Part shown: one piece after another, positions 20,676 through 32,600 of the stretch | Layout of the letters: each line of letters starts with the position of its first letter | Position numbering within the stretch: the first letter of the stretch is position 1 | DNA from: Pseudoscleropodium purum | Taxonomy: Eukaryota; Streptophyta; Bryopsida; Hypnales; Brachytheciaceae | Direction of reading: 5' to 3' | Assembly (NCBI GenBank): GCA_963969395.1 | Contig: OZ017804.1 | Span: 19,282,001 to 19,346,000 of the forward strand | DNA length: 64,000 nucleotides | Position numbers and translations under genes: made by a program | The notes under the pieces: model-generated | What the model was told of the DNA's origin: nothing | The model's database searches: none | The model's input: only the letters and a program-made list of their open reading frames with translations

Positions 20676-22022
20676 CCCTTTAAGAACTAGGGATACTCCA
20701 AATTTCTGAATTTGTGAAGATGAAATATAAAATGCTATTTAGAATAATAATTTAATGACAATTCTCAAACAATTATTGTAACTCATTTTTTTATAATTCA
20801 TTGTAAAATATGATCCATGGATCATTTCCACATGATTAAGTCAACTATTGGCCTATTACACAAACAAAAAATTTCAATTAAAATGAAGCCAAAAATTGAA
20901 AATCCCTTCTAAAATTGATTGTAGATTGAATATTTATTACTTTCACGAGGATTTTCTTAAAGTTCAAACTGTTAAATTCTAATCATAGTGATTTCTAAAG
21001 ATTTTTTTATTCCAATTTTTTTATATAAAAGAATGACTTTTTCAATCCAAATTTATTAGTACTTCTTGAATTATAGAATATTTGCAAAGCAAAGACTTCA
21101 AAATCTACACTATACAAATGCTAACACTTAAACAACCAAATACTTGTTCTAAGAACAATTGGAATTTAGAAAGGTGATGATGAAGTAAAAAATGAACAAA
21201 TGTTTTTGAACAATTCGATATAAAATGGAGACATTCACCTCCTTCTTGGAAATGTAAAAAATTTCCAATTAAATGCTTGGATTGTCCAATATAATTTGCA
21301 CAATTTTAGAATCTTTTGGAAAATTTATCATCTACTTTTGAAATTTGGCATGTATATAATGAATATGATGTAAATTGCAATTGTGAAAAATCCTATTTTC
21401 ATGGTAAAAATCTCCTTCAAAGAAGACTCATAACTCAACTAACTTTGTTGGGTAAATTTGAAAAAAAATCATTTTGTTGTTATCTTGAAATTTATACTCT
21501 CAAAATTCTTAAAAATTTTGTCTATACATTTTGAATTTTTGGTTCTAAGTTTTCAATGTTTAGATTTCATATTAAAAACTTCTTCACTACATAAGAAATC
21601 AATTAAAAAAAATGGCTAGTGCTTGGCAATTAACATGACCTCCTTTTATTGTAAAGTGATTTTTGCTTTGAAATTTTGCATGCATGTATCTAATGAGATG
21701 TAGTGTTTGATGGTGTAAAGGTTCAATTTTGCATACAGCAAAAAAATTTACTCTAGAAGGGCTTAAAGTCTACTAAGCCTATCTTGCAAGAATAAAAAGA
21801 TTGAAGTTGTTTTTCTCACTTCAAACATTACAATCTTTCAATCCATACCATCAAATGGGATAAAAAGTTTCCACACATTCTTGACTTCTTGTAACAAGCT
21901 ACTACACTTTCGTACAATTGAAGTTCAAAAAGCAAGTTTTTATTTTCAATTTTGATGAATGCAAATATTTACAAATTTTGACAATAATTTCTCTTGGATC
22001 CCCCCTCCAAATCCTTTAGGGG
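20676..22022. mobile_element. TTAA-flanked non-autonomous element, family B, copy B1
   Basis: The 1347-bp element is flanked by TTAA (20672-20675 and 22023-22026). It starts CCCTTTAAGAACTAGGGATA and ends CAAATCCTTTAGGGG, so the inverted repeat is only about 10 bp. Its left part recurs at 41196 onward, where TTAA is followed by TTCCTTAAAGACTTGAAG and then by a related stretch with TTATAAAATGC and ATAATAATTT. It has no coding capacity. Confidence 0.65.
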
Positions 22023-22026
22023 TTAA

Positions 22027-22470
22027 AGAACTAAACCAAGAATCTATTCAAAATAATTGATGAAAGAGAAAATACGTATTTGTAAGTTTGTGATGTCTGT
22101 TTGCATCATTCCTTGTTTGAAATCGGAACGTAAGGTTGTGAAGGGGTTAAGGGAAAAAAGATCTTTGTATTTAGACTGCTTGCTCCACCAATCCCAAACG
22201 ATCTAAAAGCACAAAGCAAGCAAGCCCAATCCTCCTTTGTGTAAGCCATTGAAGTTAACCCACCTCATCCTTTAGAAAAGCTTTCATTCCTAAATACACG
22301 GACTCCCTTCAGATTAAATAAAAGGAACCCTTCTACAACTGCTGAAGAGTGACCTAAGCTAGGCCAGCTCTGATATTTTTTTCAAACTTATGTGTCCTCA
22401 TTTCATTTGTTTAAAAAAACTAAACTTCCGTGTCCTCAAATAAGAGGGTGTTGCAGACCCACTAGCAAGG
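22027..22470. other. Short unassigned interval
   Basis: Mixed-composition DNA with no supported gene. A GGGGTTAA at 22143-22150 could be a further decayed TTAA-element end, but no partner was found. Confidence 0.35.
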
Positions 22471-22645
22471 CAGCTCGGACCCCAGACCCCCAAAACCTCA
22501 TAAGTAGCTCGGACCCCAGACCCCAGACCTCATAACCAGTGGCTCGGACCCTAGACTCCAGACCTCGTAAAGGAGCTCGGACCCTAGACTCCAGACCTTA
22601 TAAGTAGCTCGGACCCCAGCCCAGCCCTCAAAAGTACAGTAGCTT
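22471..22645. repeat. Minisatellite, about five 33-36-bp units
   Basis: Units begin GCTCGGACCC near 22471, 22505, 22542, 22574 and 22607. Each continues CAGACC or TAGACTCCAGACC and ends in a variant of CTCATAAGTA. It is much more GC-rich than the DNA to its left and marks the change into the 22.5-25 kb region. Confidence 0.85.
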
Positions 22646-24498
22646 GGGCCCGCCGGCCCGGTCCAATGGAGCGGTTTAGGGTTAGGTCCAAGTCCAGGAG
22701 TCAAAGACCGCGTGCAGCAGCCACACCACGTGTACACTGTACTCAAAACCTGAAAAAGGAGAAGATTGTTGTGAGGCCCTACACCCACGCGGAAAAAAAA
22801 ATTTTACTTTTGAAAAGAAGAAGTTGTCGTCGATAAGCAGTCTCCTAAATATAGAATCCCTTGTTTTCTTGCGGGAAGCGCATTGTGTGTGCTCATGCTG
22901 ACGCCCTCTCGCGTCTAACAGTTCCAAAAACACGCCCGAAGATCATGATGATTCTCCGGGGATCCATTGCAACTGACTCAACTCTCCCCATTGATTATAA
23001 CAGACTGGAGTCATCGATCAACGTCTTTGGGCGAAACAGAAAATTAACACGTATCAGTCCAACAAGTGCACATTTCTTCCGTGGGTTCAATTCAATTTAA
23101 GCCTTTGGGCAGCGAAAGCGGTCATTACACGATCGACAAGTGTAACCATGTTAAGGATCGATAATTTGAACTTTTTTGATTGCTAGAAAATATCTCTCTG
23201 GGCCGGACCGATCCGGAGTTTAGTACAAATAGCGCACATCTCTCTTCTTATTCGCATTCATTTGTAAGGCCTCTGTACTGATACGTAATTACGGAGTGAA
23301 TTTCTAGTTGGATTCTGACTTGGGGAGTGAGCTAGCTAGCTGGCTAGATATATAGACCGGACTCTCACGTACGCGTTCGACGTACAATATTTCTCTCGAT
23401 CATTTTCTAGTTTATGATCGAAGTGCTGGAAAGTCACGCACTGTATGATCGAGTTCTCTGTACGGCGTTTGCATTTTTTTCTTCAATTTTCTGGTCCACG
23501 ACTTTAAGTTGTGAACTCTTTGTGTACCACTTGTAAGACTTGCGTTCTCGTTCTCTGGTTTGACTTGAAGTGGGGTCGGGAACTCTTTGTATATATATAT
23601 AATAGTTTGTTGTGTTCAGGTTTCTGGTCTACGACTTGAAGTTGTGAATTCTTTGTGTAAGACTTGCGTTCTCGGTCTCTGGTTTGACTTGAAGTGGGGT
23701 CGGGATCGAACTCTTGGTATACGTGAGTTCGTTGTGTTTAGATTTCTGGTTTACGACTTGAAGTTGTGAACTCTGTGTGTAAGACGTACTTGCGTACTCT
23801 GGTTTGACTTGAAGTGGGGAACTCTTTGTATAAGATTACGTTACGACTTGAAGTTAGTGAACGCTAGCTCGCTCTCGACGAAGTTTGCATTCATTTGATG
23901 AGTGTATGAGACTCTAGTCGCACAGTCTTTTTTTTCTCGAAGGTTGAAATTACATTGATGAGACTCCAGTCGCGGTTACTAGTTATATTTTGACTTGATC
24001 GAAAGGGCTGTTGGAACGGGTGGTTATACGCTTCCTGGAGTCATCAATTCCGGAATGATTTGACTACTATTTACTAGTGCTTACAACAACGCAAGAAGTT
24101 GGAAACTTGGAACTAATTGAATTGAATGATTGTTCCAATGTATTCATTTGATTTAACGTTGTCCTAACTTGCAGTCCCGCGGAGACAAAATTAGTGTCAT
24201 AGAGCTAGCTTACCTCTGAACGGAGACATCAGATTTACAAGCGTAGCAGCAGTCGCTAGCTAGCGTAGTTTGTAGTGCTACCCCTCCGATCGATAGACTC
24301 TTCATTACTATAATTCAGTGCAAGGGTCATTCTCTTATTCATTTCTTCTCCCACAAGTGAGTTCTGCTGAGTATCTTTCAATGTCTTTTCATTTAGTTTA
24401 ATGCTGTTCCGATAGCTCTAAGTTGCTGAGAGTTTTTCTGGTTCTAGCTGAGGTACCCCCACTGCACTAGTGTAGAATTAAAAGAATTCATTGCATTG
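22646..24498 (+). other. Probable promoter and long 5' region of the small gene at 24499
   Basis: No coding segment is supported here. A TATA-like GATATATAGACC lies near 23346, about 1.15 kb upstream of the downstream start codon. If it is used, the transcript would have a long 5' UTR or 5' UTR intron containing the tandem repeat at 23491-23860. This is inference from position only. Confidence 0.35.
23491..23860 (+). repeat. Three ~122-133-bp tandem repeats upstream of the small gene
   Basis: Units start CTGGTCCACGAC (23491), CTGGTCTACGAC (23624) and CTGGTTTACGAC (23746). Each contains TTGAAGTTGTGAAYTCT, a TAAGACTTGCGT-like segment and TTTGACTTGAAGTGGGG. A further partial TTACGACTTGAAGTTAGTG follows near 23840. 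Confidence 0.85.
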
Positions 24499-24825
24499 AT
24501 GGAGACGTCAAGCAAGTTACGACAGAGAGTCTCAACGTTGCTGCCCACAGCGGAGCACCGTCAGTCCAAAGTCTGCGACAGCTCCTTTCTGGACGAGGCC
24601 ACATTCTCTGCTGCTGCTGCGGCGTCTGCTCAAGGCAAGTCGAGCTCTGGATACGGCAAGAAGGTGGTGCGGCCGCTTGTGAATCTGAAGAAGGCGTTCG
24701 TGGAGATACTGGTGAGCGAGAAAAGGTCGCCCGGCAGTGTTGGGAATGGGAGCTCATCTGACAGCCCTGCTCACTGGCCCGCGTTCTCAGTGGGAATGGG
24801 GATGGTGGGCGTGTCCTACATGTGA
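24499..24825 (+). CDS. Uncharacterised small Ser/Ala-rich protein
   Basis: The ORF of 108 codons starts METSSKLRQRVSTLLPTAEH and ends GMGMVGVSYM. I chose the ATG at 24499; the frame opens three bases earlier with a TTG. The middle contains AAAAASAQGKSSSGYGKK, then VVRPLVNLKKAFVEILVSEK, a plausible amphipathic helix. There is no signal peptide or membrane segment. Coding-like GC content, clearly higher than the flanking DNA, supports it as a real gene, but I recognise no family. It could be a small regulatory or structural protein, or the coding exon of a longer spliced gene. Confidence 0.5.
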   Translation: METSSKLRQRVSTLLPTAEHRQSKVCDSSFLDEATFSAAAAASAQGKSSSGYGKKVVRPLVNLKKAFVEILVSEKRSPGSVGNGSSSDSPAHWPAFSVGMGMVGVSYM

Positions 24826-26618
24826 CGACGGTGCCAGTTTATACTTTGGGTGACACTTATCAAATAGAAACTGTAATATATTACAACTTGTGGTGTTTGT
24901 AAGAAGGACAGCTAGAACCTCAACAGAGCTTAATTTATTAGGGAGCTTCTAGCTCTGTAACTAGGTCACAAAGTACCTCCACAGAGCTATGAGAGCTTGG
25001 GTTGTCTCGATCATTGTTACAAGGACACGTACAACTTCTATGGAGCTAAGTGAGCTAGTAGTGTCTGGAACTTAATTGCCCACAACCTTAGACAGAGCTA
25101 TGGGAGCTGGTAGTGATAAGGAGTCACAAAGCTCTACAGAGCGAAGTGAGCTTGTAGTGTCTGTAATGAGGCCACAACTTCTAGAAAGCGAAGTGAGTGG
25201 GTTCTTTGATGAGGTTAGAACAGTTGCGAGGCTATCCTACTAATAAAACAAGCAATTATGTTATGTCATTGAGAGACTTTGGCACGTTATTGCATTACGT
25301 GACTTTTCAAGTTCCAACTTACACTTCATTTCTAACCTTTCTTGTAATGTAACTACGGATAGCTCCCAATAAGCGGTTGAACATTGTTCTTCTTAAATTA
25401 CCTTAGTTTTTGGTGGATCTTGTTTGAAGCCAAAAGAGTATTCTAGCTAGATGCTATGAATTTTCAAAATGTTGAAAACAGATATACCTCAGAGCAGTCC
25501 TATCTATCATGAATAGAGACATTACATTTTAAGCAAGAATGTGCATACATATGTTTTATGAAGGGATAACAATTAGACACAGTTACTTTATGTGCAACTC
25601 TTGTTAATGGTCCTCTCCTATGGTCCAATGCCAAATATTACGAAAGGTGAGTCCATGTAAGGGCTTATCCCATCAACCTTTTTGTGTATATTTATGTATA
25701 CATATATGTACATATATACATACATACATATACACATATACGTACTACAGATATTTTGTTAAAATGGCACCATTTTTTTTTTTCATTTTTCCATTAATTT
25801 TCTAAGATTGATGTAGATTTCAAACCCTGAAACCCTGAAATCTAGGACACGTATATAGTTTAGACCACACGTTCTGAATCTAAAAGTGCCAAGTTTGTGG
25901 AATGCTGCCATTTTAATAAAATATCCGTTATAAAATACTTTAATAAAATATACATAGATACAGTCATATAAATAGATATAACTTATGTGAAATAGCTTCA
26001 CTGTTGTACAATTCTCCCCTGTTTTGGGAGGTCAAAATAAATCTGGCTTGTTGGCATAATGTCATAGAGTTTATGTTAACCGTCAAGCTGAGAAGTGTTT
26101 GTTGGGCTATGGCCGGTAAAACAACTCAGTCAGTAATGTGATGAAATCAGTGCCTTTGCAAATCGTCGAAGGATCGTCAAGGCTGTTTTTCAGGAGGTGA
26201 AAATAAAATCCCCTTTTCAACGCAGATCTGAATGTAGATTTGGAGTGATTTCCAGGTACCTAAAGATAGCTCATTTCAAGGAATTTGCAATAGGTTGACA
26301 ATTCAGTACTCACCACGAAATGTTTTTGAATTTTGCGTGGTACAAAATGTTTTTTTTTCTGTGAAATGGTTTCTATCAGATACTCAATAGAACATGAAAA
26401 TTATCAATGAAAATGGTAAGGTTTCCTATCACTGAGTTCTACAGCTGATGAACAGGCGTGTCAAGCACTGCTAACCAGTTAGTAACGAATCGAAGGTAAA
26501 GGATCATGGGTATCAAGGAACTTCATGAAGGTCTACTATCTGAATCAAGCATTCCAAAACTCCCTGTTTAATTTCTACAACAAATAGAGCGTGAGAAAGT
26601 ATGCTGAAAGATTCAGGT
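24826..26618. other. 3' region of the small gene and intergenic DNA
   Basis: About 380 bp of degenerate repeats (listed separately) follow the stop codon. Then comes AT-rich DNA with TACATA runs near 25690-25740. From about 26000 to 26618 the sequence is probably 3' flank of the beta-galactosidase gene on the minus strand. Confidence 0.45.
24903..25205 (+). repeat. Degenerate ~60-bp tandem repeats after the small gene
   Basis: About five units carry CACAAC/CACAAAG, a CTACAGAGC-like core and GTGAGCTWGTAGTGTCTG. They recur near 24910, 24970, 25035, 25090 and 25130-25190. GAGCT and AGTGAGC are the best kept words. Divergence is high, so exact unit borders are uncertain. Confidence 0.6.
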
Positions 26619-29600
26619 TTAAGCACATTCTGCAGCAACTGCCAGGCTCTTGGATAGGCCTGGACAAGGATCGTCTCCAAAAATACTGCTCACAATGGGT
26701 ACCAGACACTTTTGCTGCCCAACGCAAGCCTGCACAATCACACATGGAAACATTTCATCAGTGTGTACTTACAAACCGTTTGCGATACCGTATGGAGGGT
26801 AAGCCTTTTTTGAGATTTCAGTTTACTGAAATTAAAATCCCGCTGCAGGACCAAAGATTCATGGTTTATTTAAATCAGGACCAGTTCAATTGATCATATA
26901 ATGAAAAATAGAATTTAGAAGATCTTAATTTGTAATATCAATGGAATCATCGATGAGCGCTGAAGATGTTGGTAACGTAGATGCTCCTTGGCGTTGATCA
27001 ACGTTGTACACCGTCATATAGGGACTTTCAACGTCACCAATGACCTAATGAAAACATAAGGCCCAATTTCGGCTTCTAGGTCCTTTCGGGTTAATAACAA
27101 TGCTGAAAATGTGCTAAGAGAAACTCTTCTGCTAGGATTCCAAGGAGATTTGTTCTCTAGATAAACGCTCTTCAGAGAGATTAGATTGATGGCAAGTTCT
27201 GTTAAGCTTACCTTGCTCAAAACGTCGAAGGACGTGTTAGCATGGCAAGAACTGAGCGTGAAACCTCCACAATTACCGGACGGAGTTCCATAACTTGCGA
27301 AGCTGATTTGGGAGATTTGTTGTCCGTCAGCACATTCAATTGACAGGGGAGCGCTTGGTGGCTCTGAGGTCAGGCTGCCTCTCCTATTCCAGGAAGTAAA
27401 AGAGAGTGGGAAAGGATGTGATTCTGAAACATGGGAGCAGACTTGCTGAGGCATGGAAGTGGCAATGGTGATGGCATCAGGATTTCCTCCCTTTTCTTCA
27501 AACAGAACAATCAAGTTATGCTTGGAACGCAACCACTGCCGTGGAACATGGTACCTGTGCAATGGATACAATGCAGTTGGTCAATTTTCACATATAGAAA
27601 AAGAGCTGCAAACAGAGACGAAGTGGAGCGTTGAAGAAGGTAGGAGAAAATAATACCAACGCTGTGAAGGCTGGCCACACTCGGTGAGACACTTGGTTTG
27701 AGTAAATGAACCACGATAGTCACAATTGGCTTCACATCCATTTTTGTGTGCAGTGAAGGATGACCAGTATCGTCCCAGGCTCATTCCATTCACCCAAACT
27801 TGACCTTTGCCCATGCTGCCTAGGTCCAGGGCCACACTTCCATTTCCAGCTGGCGCATCGAATCTTGTCTGCACATCATCACCAATTACTTATATTGAGT
27901 ATTTAATTACAATAGTATCTTCAGTAGACTGTTTCAGGAGCTTGTAGACAACATCTTCAAGAATATCCTCCTCATGATTAATGGGGACGTCTCCCTACCG
28001 TCACAACAAGTCATCGGGAGGCTTCTGTGACCAAAACATGCGGAAATTCCTCATGAATCATGATGTCGACTCTCTCTAATATGCTATCTAAAAGTTCCTG
28101 AATCAGTCCCATTTTGCTGAAAACCCTGCTTAGTATCTAACGCGTGTATTCCATGCATCACATAGGAACTTCGCCCCAAGTAAATCCTAGCATGTGGTTT
28201 TAAGTGGTCTGGAGCATATCCACAGATTATTGAGAATTTTTAATACTGTAGATTTGGGACCCGAGCTTGCTATGTGCTTCCGGAGTTCCATAAAAGAAAA
28301 CTATACTTACCTTCGTTTTTTAGGCTTAACTTATTCATCTCACCGGCTTTCAGAAGTCAATGTTGAATTCTCTAAAACATCAAACATACCCCGTATTTCA
28401 GTAACGTCAGCGGCAGGAAATGTTATGTGCTATAAGATATCAAACCTTCATCCAAGTTAGGAAATTGGGATCACTGAACGACGAAACTCTATCCCAAGCC
28501 ACAGAGTATGATCCGTTCACAGTGTAAAGCCGTCTGGACTCACCCTGAAGTCCCACCTGAACACACCACAGCATATTCAGTTATGCCCAAACCTAATCAT
28601 AATCCTCACCAAAATTTCCCCACAAATTCATTTTAGCTAACGGAGTCAAATGGATTTATATGATCAATTGAGTATTTTGTAGAGACATATCCGAGATGAA
28701 TGGAGTGGCTATTAAGGTTGCAGTGCAGAAAGGCAAGACCTGGTAAGTCCAAGAGTTTTCTCCCAGTTCCTTTGTTCCAGAGGGCAAGCCCTCTATGCGG
28801 AGTCCATATTGAATCCCTGCTTTCTCATTCTCAAAAAATGGTCCATATCCCTGCATTCCATACATTCCAAATTAAAGATCAGACTTGCAGAGTGCAATTT
28901 GGTTACATTAAGAATTACTCCTGGTTCTTCATGTAGTATAACAGGGAAATATCAATACAGCGGGTAACCGTCAACAAATATGTCTCGGTACCGGGCTCGG
29001 TACTTCATGAATTATACTTCTTACCTGCAATCCCATTGTCATCGTGAGAATAGCAATATTGTTGGTACCAGGTCGCAAGCTGATCGTCTGTGAAGCCTGG
29101 TATCCGTTGGCATTTACAGTGCCTAAAATTCACCACTCACGTTTAGTAGAAGCCAGGATTTTCCTGATTACCTGCCTAATACTCATACACACAATTTGGC
29201 AAGAAATCGGCAGGTATTTCTTGCAACGTACACGTACTAAATAGTTTAAACGTATAAAGAAGTTTAGGCGACAGAAGTATGTTCATCGCCATGGAGTGCA
29301 ATATTTATGAATGACGTAGAGTTTAACAAAATCTACAACACGACTAACAAACTCACAAGAGAAATCTTCAGCAAAAGGACTGGGGAATGTCCGAATGTAA
29401 CACTAACCGGATAAGAAGCTATTCACAAATGTATGGGCCGCATCACGAAGTGAGGACATCACAAGTGTTGCCTGAGCTGAACCATTGGAGACATCGCTCT
29501 CTTCAACCTGCACTCTGCCCTCTCAATGCCACTTAAATCTTTCAGTGCGATGCATGACACTGACGGATGGTTTTTCAATCCACCAGGTTAAATCTAAAAT

Positions 29601-32600
29601 AAAAAGCACTACACTTTAAAGTCACGTCGTGAACAGTAGAGCTCTCGTCTGATCCATGCATTTCACAAGTTTACATTTAAGACCTCATAGTCTATGGTTG
29701 GTTAAATTTCTGTTGTTCCTTGATCAATGCGCGGCGCTTTCTTTCCTGAGGTTGTTGAGTAGTCTGAAAACAGTAACCAAAAGAACAAGTGACAAATGCA
29801 GAAAACTAGGAACTAGTAGACACTCCCCCAAGAGTGGTATTCTAAAAAACTTAGCCACAATATAGCGTGCCAATTATTGCGCAATTTCTACCCTGAACCC
29901 TGCCAATTTTATTGCGGCTAGGTCCTTCTAGAATACCTCTTGGGGGAGGGTTTTCTACTGGGGATGATTTAGGTTCTGAGCCCTTACGTCGTCATGTACC
30001 ACATATAATCTGTCGTGTCCTTGGTCGAAGAAATCTGCTCTACGAGAGCATTTGTGGAAAAAGTATACCCCCAGGGTCCCAAAGGCTCATTTGATGATAC
30101 CCAGTTTGTTAATGGAACAGCACCTTGCATGCTCTTTGTCACGCTTTGCGCTCCCACCTGTTGATTACATTCACGCACACCACGGAGCTAGCTGCTCGAT
30201 CATTATAATTATGTGTGCATACCCTAACGGCTAAGGTGATATGTTGCCTACAAAATCAAGTTGGAGGTGCTTCAACCTGTAGTCTTATATACCTTTGTAG
30301 CTAAAGAGATGAAATGCTGCCTACGTAAGATTATTCTTTAGAGAAGGGTTCAGATACAAAGCACGCACCTTTGCAGTGTTGAACACAACGGATTTGCAAT
30401 CAGGAAGAATACTAACAGACCATGCGGGTAGATCATACGACAAGCCTTGGAACTCCACAGTACTATCATTCGTGCCCCAGCTTGCCAAGAATGCTGCACA
30501 TGTACCTGAGGGACCCTGATACACATGAGCCTGCACCCAGGTGCCAGAAAGTTGTAGTATATTATCGATGGCTATGTCACAAACTGATATTTGGAAATAA
30601 AACAACTATCCAAATTCCTCAAGATCATGTAGTTCCCAAATCACTGCTGCGTTTGGCAAAAAATTATGCATTGGTGTGCATCTACCAAAAATTTACTGCG
30701 GATCACTACATAATCATATATATTATTCAATTTATGCTTAAAAGATCAAGGCATGTACAAAAAATTCTAGCCTCACCCTAAACCCAAAGTTGTGAGGACC
30801 ACAAGCATAAGCCCAGGTTTCCTGTAGAAAACTCGTGAGTCATCAAAGCTGTGAATGTATTTACCTCCTGGTAAGGGCCTAGAGAGATCGCAGGGGGAAT
30901 GTTGTCGACCGCAACCAAAGCTGGCTCGCATAGTTTCAGAGCAGCATGTAAATCTTTCAAATGCCCCCACTTGGGCTGCCGTGCATCTCCTGCAAACATA
31001 GCCCATGTTCAGATCAGCATTTTCGCACACTCATCTCGACTAATTCCAAACACAATCAAATATATAAGTACTTCGGAAAGCGAGAACGTCAAATAATCAG
31101 GGAGCTGAGGAAAGGGTGTAGAAGTAACCATATTCATCAATAGGGGCATCGTAGTCATAGCTGGTGGTCACGCTTTCTGTTCCAGTACGCTCAAAGTTGG
31201 TGCCTCCATGGTACTGCCGACCCCAACAGAGCACCCTTTCTGAGTTTTATGATATGCTAGCTCTAACTTACTCAATAATGTTTTTAGAGGACTTAGCACA
31301 TTGCTATCACCGTAGTGCTGTCATACCATATAGTAATTCTGGAAACTACCCCCTTTTTGGAAGAACCTAGCCACAGCAAATGCTAGGTCCTCTACTGGCC
31401 TAGTTGGCGCACCTCCTCCCCAGCTTTGGAACCTGTACAAGTAAGTAGATTCTTCAACCTTGTAACTAAGAGACGATTACAAGACCTGGTTGCAATAAGC
31501 CAACTCTAATCTCTTCGAAATTGAAATCTGAATTATCTTCTAAAAGAATATTCAAGTCTCTTGAAACAAGATAGCATCGTGAAGAATCTTCTCGTAATGG
31601 TGTGCTTATTAATTACCACCCGGTCCAATTCTCGGTCCAGATGGCGGGCTTCCCATCAGAGTTCGGTCTCCATCCATCACAATAGAAGCCGTTGCAAGTA
31701 TTGATCTGCGCAGACCAAATCTTCACTTTGTCAGTTATTCAGGATATATGCACGATGCATGGGAGTCACAAATTAAATAGTTTATGAGAGAATACAAAAA
31801 GACAAGTAGAAGAACGACCCTGTCCTATTAGTTCCCTTTCCTAAATGAATAGATCTGAGCTTCATTCCTTTATGTGCTCAAGGCTGCTAGAAATTGGGCA
31901 ATTACAAGGGACTGCCAACACATGGGCCAGTTGATGGGAATTGAAGTTGTGAGTAGGATAAGCTAGATGCAGGTAAAGCCAACATACAACAGAATGAGGT
32001 GCTTCAGGTTGCTGGCACATTATCCAAGGAACGCTCGCATTCGTCGCCACTGCCATATTGGCAATCCAGTTTAAATACCTCTGGCCTGCTTCTCCATAGG
32101 ATGCATCGATGTTGCCGTACTCATTTTCAATCTGCGCACATGAAGAGCTGGATATTAAATTTTCTCAAAACATATTTAGACCTTGAACAATATATATAAT
32201 GAAAATACTACTGCCATGCAGCAATTGGTAAATTTAATATTGTGTCTTATTCAACGATCGTGTATATTCATATTGATTGGGATAGAGCATGCCTGGGCTA
32301 AGATGATTGGACCTCCTTGCCATGCAAATAGCTTCTCCTTTTTCAACATTGTGACCAAATGATTTACAAATCTCTGAGTTTCAATCTGCAATGCAAATCA
32401 ATAGAAAATCGTGAATCAAAGAACTGAATTTGTGAACGAATAACCCTGTTGACCTGGTAATGGTTGTGGAGGATTCCATCAAAAAGATTGATCGAATTCA
32501 GTAAATGAATTGTTATACTAGAACTTAAAAACGTCAACCGAGAGATGTCGTTTCAACCAGCTGGGAGGTTGAAAAACAATCCGAATGTCGGAAGTTATCT

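Noticed and set aside
26591..26893. A 100-codon plus-strand ORF
   Set aside because: It overlaps antisense the last beta-galactosidase exon, which encodes the end of the lectin domain.
27431..27653. Plus-strand ORFs across the 27.4-27.7 kb region
   Set aside because: They are antisense shadows of beta-galactosidase exons 17 and 18, which carry clear family motifs.
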